From: Acanthaster planci
Lineage: Eukaryota > Echinodermata > Asteroidea > Valvatida > Acanthasteridae
Length of the DNA stretch: 61,381 nt
Direction: 5' to 3'
NCBI RefSeq assembly: GCF_001949145.1
Contig: NW_019091401.1
Span: forward strand, 1,535,996-1,597,376
The notes below the pieces were generated by a model. It was not told where the DNA came from, ran no database searches, and saw nothing but the letters and a program-made list of their open reading frames with translations. This document shows positions 1 through 12,200 of the stretch, piece by piece. Each line of letters opens with the position of its first letter. The stretch's first letter is position 1. A program made the position numbers and the translations under genes.

Positions 1-115
1 AGACAACTGTGTTCAGTATACAGGACACAGACGCACTACAATTATTCTGTTCCACTCACACAACTAATAATATGCATATGCCTCCGAGGGCAGTGTAAAA
101 ACTGACAAGCCTTAC

Positions 116-229
116 TGTTTTCACATGTAGGTCCCTCCCACCCAGGGGTACATATACACATATAACCATTGACTTGATCCCTGCATTGTGCACCGTTGCT
201 ACAAGGGCCACTGCTGCACTCATTAATAT
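116..229 (-). CDS. EGF/CUB gene exon 8: calcium-binding-type EGF domain, last exon in window
   Basis: A 114-nt phase 1-1 exon, acceptor TTATTTGTAG, donor ACA|GTAAGG. It reads [16 protein letters not shown], then [14 protein letters not shown]. The phase-1 donor shows that at least one more exon lies beyond the left edge; nothing coding for it is visible in 1-115. Confidence 0.88.
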
Positions 230-3200
230 CTACAAATAAAAAAAGACATACAAGAAGTAAGAGTTTCCTGGTCAAAATGGCACTTACAGTTGCTGCATAC
301 ATGTATATATTATCTTCAAAGTTCAAAGTCTAAACAATCTGTAAATTATTACACCAAAGACTGGACTTGCATGTACATCTCCTTCCTGTATTTTCACACT
401 GACATTTCTTATGAATTGGGAATAGGATGGCAATTAATATGAATAATTATTTTCCCTCATTTTAGGAGCCATCTCAAATGTCGTCCAGGACAAGTTGCAT
501 ACTAATTGCAGCTGAAGTGATTCCTTATTCGGAATTTCCCACCAGAAACTGTGCATTTATTCAAGTTGTGGGGGGGAATTTTCTTCAACAGGTCACTTAC
601 TGTGAAGGACTGTTTACATTACCAGCAGGCGTGTCATAGGTGGTCAGAATTTAAAGGGACCACGAAGACCCCTGTAGATAAACTGTAGATTGTTTTTTAA
701 ATATTGACTACCATATGCCAATAACACGATAGGGGATGTAAAAATGAAATACAATTGAATTTGTTGTGGTTGATTTTCCTAACCCTCAAATGATGGCATT
801 ATGGGTGAAAAACATTTGAGAACCCAAATTTAAAGTCAGGCACCTTTTCACTTCATTTAGACCAGAAAGAAACATAGACATTGGACACACACAATTTTAC
901 ATGCCTGCGGAATATTCGAACGTAAAATGCAAACATGTACATGTCAACGTATACGATGCCCATGCATATAATAAAAGCATGTGCACATGCATGCAGTATG
1001 GCCAACATATGAGCCATTGCATAAAATATTAGGTGGAATAGCCTAGGTTGATTTGGAAATGTACCCTTTGTCATTTCAAGTTCTTTCTCTGTTCACAGGC
1101 ATTTTTTTGATTTCCCACAGATCATAGACATGGCATCTGACTTCAGAAAAACAAGTTGTATGTATTCAAAAGAAAACACTGTAGCTCAAAATGCGAGATT
1201 TCTTCCTGTCCTGACCATTTATCCCTGGCCAGCCTAACTTCAGATGTTCAAATTTGTCTAAATTTCATTTGAAAGTTTTCCAGGCTTGTCTAATCTTTAT
1301 AGGTGATGCTATTGCCTGTGGCAACAAATCTGATCCGCATGAGTTGCCTACCAGGTGTTCTTGAGTTGCCTACATGGCCAAAATTGCAAGGGAGAGAACG
1401 TGTAAACAAATACTGACAACTTCATTCAGGTATTTCAAAGATGGATTTGCGCCGGGGAGATGAAATTAATTTGGATTTTTTTTGCCCTGCCTGATGTATA
1501 TCTTAACAAGCTCAGTGGTCGAGTGGTTAAGACGTCTGCACTAGTAAGCGTACTCAGGTGGGACTCAAACCCACGACCTCCTGCTTACTAGTGCAGACGT
1601 CTTAACCACTCGACCACCGAGCTTACCAGTGTCAACTGGCTGGTTCGAGTCCCACCCGAGTACGCTAGTGTTTTTTTCACAAGTCCTCAGGGGCATACAC
1701 TGAGTATACATTATATATGTCAGGCAGGGCAAAAAAAATTCCAAAATTAATTACATTCATGTAGTTTGTGGTGAAAGGTGGTTAGGAGCCTTCAACATTC
1801 AGCAGCAAAACCTGTCCAAATTTGTCCTCAGCTTGTCCTGTACAACATTTGAGATAACCCTTTAATGCTCTTAATGAATACAGCTTTAAATTAAAACCAT
1901 CAAAGAGCAAGATTTTTAGGAATGCTAATTTTCCAGTTGTAGTATAGCGCCATTAAAGCAAGCTTCTAATAAAGGCTTTACAAATGTGTTTAGCAAACAG
2001 GCCGTCACCGAGCTCATCCACTTGCTCTTTGTGAAAGTATTTTTTTCTGAAAAACTGGAAAGGTTTTCAGCTGTTCTGGTGCTTCTACAAAGGAAGTGGT
2101 TTTGAATTTTTATAAAATACAAAGGAACAAGACTGTAACAGAATCTATTGAAAAATCAATTTCTTCAATATCAAAATGACCAAATAATACTTGTTGCCCT
2201 ACATGTGAACTTTGTGTTATAATTGCCACACTTTAGTATAACTGCTTAGTATATCTAGTTACAAAGATATAAGATAAAGCTAATTTAGTGTAAAAGTTTG
2301 GCAATGTTCTGTTTTGCAAGCTTTTCTTGCACATTTTTTCCTCGTGATTGTCTTTTTTCAATAAATAAATCAGTATTTTTATTTATTCTCTTTCTTACTC
2401 ATTAAAATACTGTTACATGTAACTCCATGGCTTTTGTTATGTGCTGGTTAGAGGACTTTCACGTTTACTGTAAGTTTAAAGAAGTCTTACATACTTGCTT
2501 TTTTTCTTCAGTTTTCTTCTTTTTTTAATTTTCAATGGTTACCCTCTTCCATTTAAGCATGACTTAATTCTTTTCAATGTAAGGCCTAAGTGAAACCACA
2601 CTCTTCTTTAAATGTCTGGGTTTATCCTGTATGTTAAAGAAGAATAAACATACCAATTTCACATCTATCTCCCTGCCAACCAGGTGCACAGTTACAAGTG
2701 TACATGTTGACAGCATCAATGCACTGGCCCAGGTTCAAGCAAGGACTTGATGCACACTCGTTGATGTCTACCAAGACACAAAAAAGGAATATCATAGTTC
2801 AAGAAGAACTCAGTAGTTTCACTACACCTAATACATATTCACCGACACTTGGAACAGTGAGCTATGTCACACATGCTGCTGACGGAGTTACTCCCTGTCA
2901 GGCTGATTAGAGGGTGCTCTCCTGAGGTAGGGCTGCAACAATAAATCTACTGAATCTCCAGATTTATTTGGTTGAAATATACAACCAGGTATACTTAAAC
3001 ACTTTGAGACAGGCTGTGGAGGGAAACAACGGTTGGATAACTACGTAATGTCAATAGGGCTGTGCCAAATATCCAAATAACCAATTATTTCAATATTCTG
3101 TACACAAAATTCATGAAAAGGAAATGAAAATTTTCTTTTGTTTTAAGTGAGAAAAATTGCACTATGGAGGCTTGTTTCAGGCAGATTCAAATGAAAAGCA

Positions 3201-6200
3201 TCGGAAATCTTACAATGATTTGAAAAGTAAATTATTCATTAAACAATTTAAAACAAATAGAAATTTTCAAGAGGGCAAAAATGTCTTGTTCATCTCTTAA
3301 ATCTTGCTAAATCGTGGTTGGAGATACTCCTAGATGTGAGAAGCTATCATATTGATCACAATGTACAATTGTGTGTGTTATTGCAACTGGTTTTGTATGT
3401 TTTGTTCACCAACAATGCGCCGGTCGGTGCAACTGAACATTTGGATATTCGATCAAATAGAAGGTTGAATATTCGAATAGTGAATTATTCAAATTGACTC
3501 AGCCCTAAATGTCAACCTTATTCTTTTTATTCAAATATTTACAGTACATCTTACATGCTTCAATAATCATTGTTTCCTCTAATTACTGGACTTAGCCTAC
3601 ATGTACATGTAAGTATGCATCAAACTTCGTTGCGGTTGCTCAAGTAGGCTTCCCTACAATTTCAACTACATGTACTACGTTGGTAACCAGCCCTGCTTCA
3701 GCTCCGGTAAATTTCTATAACTTTATTTACTACGTTGGTAATCAGCCCTGCTGCAATTAGTCCAGTAAATTTCTACAACTTCATCTATTATGTTGGTAAC
3801 CAGCCCTGCCGCAATTAGTCTGGTTGATTTCTATAACTTAAACTAAATTACGTCAGTAACCAGCCCTGCTGTAATTTCTCTGGCAGATTTCTATTAACAG
3901 CACCAGCTCCTTCCTGAATTTGAAAGTACCCACTTTGCTACTCCACCAGTTTCAACTGCACCTATGCGACCTCTCAAAGTCACCAAAGTTGCATAAATCA
4001 CTACATAAAACCTTTACATAAAGCCCCATTAAACTATTTTCAAGGACACAATTTTTGCAGCGCCTCACTTACATTTATTCATTTATAGTAAATTATTTAC
4101 AATCAATATCACAACAATCAAAACCAGAGCAACCATCTCCTAAAATGTTCTTCCAATGCAACTGAAGTTCCTGCTAAATAAGTCGTAACAGTCTTCAAGT
4201 TTAGTTTTATAGTTTTTCGTATAGGTCAAGGAAAAGGCCTAATGCATATCAGAAATACAGTGTCAGGCATTGTCACTTCCACATACTATCTGGAGAAGCT
4301 CTGGATCATTGATAAGCAAAAAATAACAGACAAAAATGTACAATGGAGGTCTTCAGTAAGTCAGAAAAACAAGAAAGTTTCTTACCTACATGTATTATTG
4401 AGCAACACAACATACTGCGGCGACTAAAGTGAGCATGCTCGGCATTGATATATCCCACAGAGTATCTAGGAATTCTTAATGGGTTTGAAAGCGTTTACTG
4501 CATAGCAACCCTGTGGTGGTGCTCACACATTTTCCCGTTTAATTAATTGTAGTATACATGTATCCGCTGAAATACTCTCTTTAGATTCAACTAAAATTTC
4601 TAATTATTCTATCAAATAAAGGTAAAGACAGCTAATCTGGAGAATTAATTAACCAATAAACAGAGTTAATCATATGTTCTACGTGGTGAGGTCACAGATT
4701 CAAAAGCTTTCATTGCAATGCAAAGTGCATGTATACTGTAGGTATAGGTTCATGTGTGGATCTCCATAGGCATCAAACATCAGTTACTTCTACGTAAAAG
4801 GTAAGTCAGCATGTAAAATTCATAGAGGCTCTAATAGGAAAATTTGCTCATGAAACATGTTCAGTGAGATCGGCCAGACCCTCACACATAACACGCATCA
4901 CAAAATGCCAAAATGTATGTGTCATCTGCTCTTCACACAGCTAAGACAAAATTTGCTTTTTTAGTATCAAAATGCGTGTGTCAACAGCTAACTTATTAGT
5001 TGAATACATGCATCCCAATGTGCATCCCAATGGGCATCCCAATGTGCTAAAGATAACAGCTACACGTAGCATTTTGATGATAAATTTCAGAGATGCCATC
5101 ATTGAGGATGAGGAATCTTTAAGGTCTCCAAAAAACCTGAAACTTTATCATAATATATTTTGGTATGAACGCTTACAATTGAGCCTGTCACGCACATGCT
5201 TGGTATGATGAAAATGTTCATTTAGACTCTACAGAAAAAATGGCAAAATTTACAAATTCAAACTATGATAAGAGGTCCAAGATCGCGGCAATATCAACAC
5301 GTGTGGTGGACAAGTAGATTAAATTTTACCAGTTTCAATTCTGTAGATCTCTCTCCTTCACATTCTGTCTAATCATTGTACCGTGCAGAGAAACAAGTAT
5401 TGGTAACCAGGGCCATGCATACACTTATGTTTATGAAATACCTGTGCACCAGTTCATAATTCCGCTGGCCATCACACTCAACGCCATCCTAAAAAAGGCT
5501 ATTTTTCAAATGCCTTCTGGATCTTTGGATATTAAATGAAAAATCGCCAATGGCGAAATGACCAAACTAAAACTAAAGAAGCTGCCTAATCTAATTTGTC
5601 ATGGGCTGTAACTGACTATTTTAGCATAAACAGTGACATAATGGGTCAATTAACCTCGTTTCCAGGCAATATTTCAGAAACCCATGACAATAACATGAAC
5701 AAGTTGGACCCTTGATGTATCGTGCATGTGTGTACACTGCGTATCACGGCTGGTTTGGTGGGATGGGACGTATATATAAAGGTTGGTCGGTTTCATAAAT
5801 GGGTATAAAACATGACACAAGCTACAACAAACAATAATTCCTGTCTCAACGTTGGCTTTAAAAATATCACCGCCAAGACAGGCAACATATACAAAACCAA
5901 CACAAATATTCTTGTAATTTTTTTAAATCACAGTTTGTTTTAAACTCCAGAAGAATTTAAAAGGCGGTTGAAGTACATATATTTGACCTTAAATCCGGAA
6001 GTATGGCAAATGGGAAGGGTTGGCATCTCTGGAATTTATTACATTAAGATTTCACCTATAAGTAGGTATGAGATATGGCAGTGAATTAGGTAAAAGATGA
6101 AAGTTACCTATGAAACAAAGCATGTTATGGTAAATCATTTAGGCACAAGTACATGTTGTTCCTAAAAATGCATAAAAAGTTTCTAAATGGCAATACGTCA

Positions 6201-9200
6201 TGTGTCTGGCAAGTTCTCAGCTCAGGTGGGCAATTAGAATGAATAGAATCGCTCATGCTGTATTCTATAAAGCGTTCTGAGATGGAATGACCCTTGCCCA
6301 CATTTTACCTACCTGTCTCGCAGTTCAAGCCAGTGTAGCCAGCAGCACACTGACATTGGTAGCCATTCACCAAGTCCACACAGGTGCCACTATTCTGGCA
6401 TGGATTGCTAGTGCACTCATCAATGTCTGTAAGTAGAAATCAAGCATGCTGACACAAACTGCACATCACCTCCTACAGACTACTTGTGCACACATTACAC
6501 GTTTTTAAATATGAGGAGTGCATGCATTTTGACAAGTCACAGCACTCTATTGGTTGCAGTTTGCAGAGGCACTGAACATGCACATGACCAACACTTAAGT
6601 ATACTACTACTGCTGTAATGGCTTCCACTTGTCATAGCTGTATTAGTTTCCAAAGAGCCGGTACAGCGTTCCTTCTCTGGGGGGAAGTCTTTGTCATTTA
6701 AACATTGACCAGATCAATTGCAGTTTGGTCAACTTGTACATGTGCACACTCCTATGCAAAGCAACTTGTGCATGAACAATAAAACGTATCTTTTTTTAAA
6801 GAATAGTACTGAGAATTGATATCTAATAGAATTCTTTGAAATGTCATATATATAACATTCAGGAGATATAAATACCAGACAGATCCAGTGTTTCACTATG
6901 ATGGCTGTTATAGTTGAAAGTCAAGCATCAATACAAAAATGGACTATTACACATAATTAGGATGCACACAACCTCATACAACTAAAACAATTCAGAGTAC
7001 AAGTTGGTCAGAGCATGAATCAGCATTTGAGTTGGCACTTATGATTTGGTTCAAATGTGAGCTAACCAGCATTCCTTCAACCCTCTATTCCCAAGAATAG
7101 AATCTAGTGCATGAGGAACGTACATGTATTCATGTATACATGATGGATTCAGAAATTTTAATATTAACAGCAGTCAAGCATGAGGCTGGAATAGTCGTGG
7201 ATACTGCACTCAATTCATACTGTGGAAAGGACAGGTTCGAAACCTGCTGTTAGGGACAATTTCATGGCCTATCAGCTGTTCCCTTGTCAAACTACAAACA
7301 AATGTGAACCTGCAAAAGCAGCTGAAGTATTCACTGACAAGACAGAGGGAGAAATGCCTACTGATGTACATACATGTATCTAGTTATCACTGACAATTAT
7401 CAATGTGTTTATTCAGATGGAACTACATGAGATTTCAATAAAATATTTCTGAAAATCTGTGAAGGGGGTTGGTGGTGAAAGTTCTTTTCAAAAATTGGAG
7501 ATTCTTTTAGAGTTGAAAGTGATTTTACTCACTTTGGTGGCAGGTGTTGCCCTGCCAGCCCACTGCACAGCTACAGGTGAAGGTAAACTCTCCATCAGTG
7601 CAGGTAGCACCATTAAGACAAGGGAAGCTGGTGCAGCTGTCAAGGTCTGCCAAGCAATCAGAGAGAATGCAGCAGAAAAAAGGGGAAATTTGTTTGTCAC
7701 TGAGAAAGTGAACTCCCCAACTAGCTTGCGCAATGGGACAAATCTTGCTGTGACAGAGCACCGAGTGTAAGTTGCAAAAGATGGAGTTGAGGCATAATTA
7801 ATCATATTTTTAATTGCTCATATGAATTCAGTGAGTCAGTATTTCAGACATTTTGCTTTATATCAAAATTTGGTCACTGTATTTTGCTGATCAACGTTTG
7901 ATGAGCACAATTGATAAATTCTACCTGCCCTGTAGGTGAGGCTGAACCCAAAAAACTCGTTGCTATTGTCAGTGATAAATACAATCCAGGCTTGGTTCCC
8001 AATGACATCAAAGGTGTATGGCAGGTTAGCTGGTTGGGTCTCCTGACTGTTGCCATCAAGTTGTGCAATGGCTTGCCTGCGATCTACAGTGGACCCCCTA
8101 CCATACTCGAATGGGTCCTTGCTATCAATTTCCAACTGCATGACAGAAACATTTGGGATCATTTTAATACAAAATATGCAACACTACATAATTTTTTATT
8201 ATTTTTTTATTTATTACTATTTGCATGTAATAGATACACAATAGAAATTGAAATGGCTCTCATGCTAAAAAATACAGTAAAAAAAAGCATATTAAGAACA
8301 TCAAGTATCAAGTACCACAACATCGCCATCCACCACACTAAATATATACAGATAATGATCCACAAAATTACAGTTTGCCATTTACATATTCCTTAAAAAT
8401 TTCTATATAAAAATATCAGAATAAAAACACTAAATACGAAGACAAATAAAAGACATGTACACAAATCAAATGAGGAATCATGATGACATACAACAACCGA
8501 CTTTTTGAAATCATTCCATCCCATTCAGTGCCCTTACTGCGGTTGGATAGAAACTTCTCCTGAACCTTTCTGTCTTTTATTTAATAACTCTGCACCATTT
8601 TCCTGACCTCAGTAACTAAAAAAACTCATTTGCTGGATGATAGTCGTCACGTCTTATGATACTTGTCTTTCTCTTTAATCTTGTGGCATATATTTCAGAT
8701 ACTGATGGAAGATCTTTGCCAACAATATGAGCAGCTGTTCTAACAACTCTCTCCAATGCCTGTTGTTCAGCCAAAGTCGTGTTACCATACCAAACAATAA
8801 TAGATTGCGTCAACACACTTTCCACCACAATTATCGGACTCACCCAAAGGTGCACGACGCAAGGAGCAGTAGGCATCCTTAATGGGAGTATAACAATGGT
8901 CCAGGGTTTTTCCATCCCTTGTATGGCAATCAACGTGTTGAAAGAACTTCGGCATTCTTTTCTTGAATTTTACATGATTGAAATTTGCAGTTGGGCATTT
9001 AACTTTCATGCCCCTAGTATTTTGGTTTGAAGTCCTGCTCAATGCATTAGCATGTAATGGGTGTGAAAGTGAGAAGCTTGTCCAGTGCACCAAAATGTAT
9101 TACAACTCAATTACACATACATGTACATGTATGCATCTAAATGCCAACAAATGGCCAAAGAATCGGAAGCTGCCAGCCACGGATGGTTCTGAAAATGTCC

Positions 9201-12200
9201 TTTGTAATGGCTCAAATTTTCCAGTAGCTGGTGCAGGCTGTGCATGTTTGCAAGTCAATGCAACAGTTTTCTAGGCATATGTTGCATCTTGTTTTACAAC
9301 ACTAGATTAGACTTTAAGGTAGATTTACTTAACCCCTTAACAACGGTAATTTCCTACCAAAAGCTGACTCCAAGAATTCCAGCCTTGCTTGGCCACGAAG
9401 GCCACCTGCCAAACCGCAAATTCTCAGTTTGTGGCCCTGCGTGCTCTGCACGCTTTGAATTACATGGTGAAAAGGCTGATTTTCAGTAGCATGCGGCTCT
9501 ACTCACCCTTCCACGTTCCCATTGGAAAGTGGGGACNGCTACGCACAAAGACCAATTACCATATATACAAGAGCCAGGGTCTGTCTTCTTTCACCGCATT
9601 CACTCGAGCGTGGGCCGAGAATAATAGCTGAAAAGCGGGCTGAGGATCTCAATTTTTACAGCGGCTATAGCTGCTTCCCAGCGCCAAGGGGTTAACACTC
9701 TTAACATATTTTACACAGATTTGCTTTTGGTTTTAGAGGGAAGAATAATATTGCATGTCTTGACCAAAGGTAGCATTAAATGTGACGACAATTAACTATG
9801 ATGACAATTTATGTTTCCCAAACTGCTCAAGTAGCTCACACATATCAAAGGACTTGTCAGATCAGCACAACCAACAACATGAAACAAGTACAGAATGCTT
9901 GTTATCAGCTGATGGGCTTTTTGGTACGAATACCCTAATTTTAATCTTAAAAAGTTTATTTTTAAAGATAAAACAACATAAATGCTGGGCCGCCCGTTTG
10001 GCAGTGTTGTAGTCACATACTTTATGAGCACCAAGCTTCTCTGCCAAATATTGAACTGGGTATAAGGGAATAAAGCTGGAATATGTACATGTAGGCATTC
10101 CATGATACATGTACAAAGGCAAGATTACAATTTAAATATATGACTACAGACACTCCCAGTTTTGTAGAGACAAGAGAAAAGTTTTCAGAAAGTACTCAGC
10201 TGAGTACTTTTTGAGTACTTTCATCCTGAAACTTAATTTTCCCCCCACCAAGAGTGGGCCAGTCTACTACTGAATACCTACCCACATTACCAATACACTT
10301 GCATATTTACCTAGTCCATTACGCCATTTGCTAAATTCTCAATCAGTCGGTAATAGTGCTCCCTTAATTCCCATAATGCCCTGTAAGGGTCGGGTGTGTA
10401 AACGTTTAACCATTTAAACAAAAAAATGTATTTATCCATTTAGACATTTTCCTAAACGTTTTAACGGTATTAACTGTTGGAGGTTGCACAAAATTTAATT
10501 GAAGCAGTCTGGGTTACTTTTTATTTTCAAACGATGCTGCGAAAGTGTCTTTACATTTCAAAACACTTCAGCACCCAGCCAAATCGAACAAACTCTCAGT
10601 AACTCAAAGTCCGCGAACTGAAAACTCTTATCTGAAATACATTCTTCACTACTGCTGAAAGAATCGCTGATTCTCTGTGGTAGCAATGTGGTGACCTCAC
10701 TGAATGGAGGAAGCTTTGTGTGTGCCGCAGCTATAGCCTTGGTGCCGCTGTCCGCTCAACTCCAGTGCAGGCACGCTGCTCACATGGTGACCGTCCAATC
10801 ACAACCCTTTACAGCACCAAGTGAGATGCATCCCCATTGTGGTACTGCAAGGTGCTTTTTCCGTAGCCTGATCTCACCCAGAAAAAAAGGTTAAACTTTG
10901 CTTTCTGGTATTTTTTCAATTCCATTAATTCATGATTTATCTGTTTTTGAGGACAGGCAAAAGTGTAAACAGTCCCTATTTAGTTTTTGAGCAAGCAGAA
11001 AAAGTACATGTTCCTCAGATGTAATATTGAGGATTGCGTACCCAAGGTTTTATTTGTCTAAACATTGAACAAAAATATTCAGCTGTTTTAATACTTAATA
11101 TCATGATTTTATCTGACTTAGACGCCAATACACCAAAAATATGTGAGAGGAAATGACTATTTTCAAGTGGCTCAGCAAGTCCCGATGAAAGAAAAATTCT
11201 AGAATAAATCCATCCCAGCTCTACTGAAAAAGAAATCTCCCCAGGAGTGATTGACAGCTCTATTGTTCCGTTAGACACAATGTATATTTTGAAATATTTG
11301 GCAGCTGTTCTGCTTGGCATTATGGGAGTTGAGGGCGCACTACTGGATGATCAAGCTAGCAAAGGCATAATAGACTAGGGAAATATGCAAATGTATTGGT
11401 AATCTGGGTAGGTTGAAGGCTGTAAACAGTGATAGTGACAGTCATAATTTTACTGTGTAGTCCGTTACCTTTGTACACGTACCATCAGATGCCTATGTAC
11501 ATGTACTTCAGCTTTGTTCCCTCCTAACTGGTTGAATATTTGGCAGAGAACTTGCTGCTCAAAAGGTATTCGACTATTACACTGCCGTTTGGTTCCTGCC
11601 TTTGTATCATTCATCGGTGTAATGTTCGTAGAGCAAGTTGACAGACCAGTGAAAACTCACACTTGCCAGTTTCAAGAAGCATTTTATTTCAAAACATGTG
11701 CTATGCACGTGCACAACATTAACATATGGATATTCTGTATGCATATATATGAATACATTACAATCATTAGGACAACAAGGGAGAAGGGCAGAAATAGTCC
11801 ACCTGCCTCACCTGAGGGAAATGAGAAACAGTATGCATCAGTATGCAGGATGCTGCAGTAAAAGGCAAATGTTGACCAAGGTTGTATTGCTACCTGTACA
11901 TGTAGGTGCCTTCTTTCCCTCTCACATGGAGCCCACTATACATGTATTGTGAAGTTTTATGTATCGATCTAAAGCTCCAACCATGCACTTGACACCATTT
12001 GAAATGTGAAAACAGGACAGAGATTACATACAGACAACAGTGTACATCTTGTTATTGTTTTTACCTGAAAGGAACTGATGTTGAATCGGATCTTTTGGGC
12101 CTCCACAACTTGGATCAGGTAGACACAGTAGTCACCAGGATTGTAGTCATTTGGATAGTTGGGTGACTGGATTGTTCCCGTCTGGCTGAAGTAATTCTCG

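Larger units (their letters stand above)
2768..6312. other. Intron 6 of the EGF/CUB gene
   Basis: Holds the hAT MITE and the two tandem repeats listed separately. I see nothing coding in the remaining sequence (3904-5008 and 5045-6312). Confidence 0.65.
8136..12064. other. Intron 3 of the EGF/CUB gene (splits CUB)
   Basis: Contains the LINE relic, the TTAA MITE, the palindrome and the inverted-repeat element listed separately. Positions 11419-12064 show nothing I can support. Confidence 0.65.

Noticed and set aside
1550-1622. A tRNA-Ser/Leu gene on the minus strand
   Set aside because: A and B boxes are present but the acceptor stem does not pair, and the unit is part of a palindromic SINE with tails.
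7190-7265. A third SINE or tRNA-like sequence with GGTTCGAAACC
   Set aside because: Only the B-box-like word fits; no A box at the expected distance and no second copy seen.
11514-11952. Overlapping ORFs of 84-115 codons
   Set aside because: No domain, low-complexity composition, in an intron; mutually overlapping frames imply chance.
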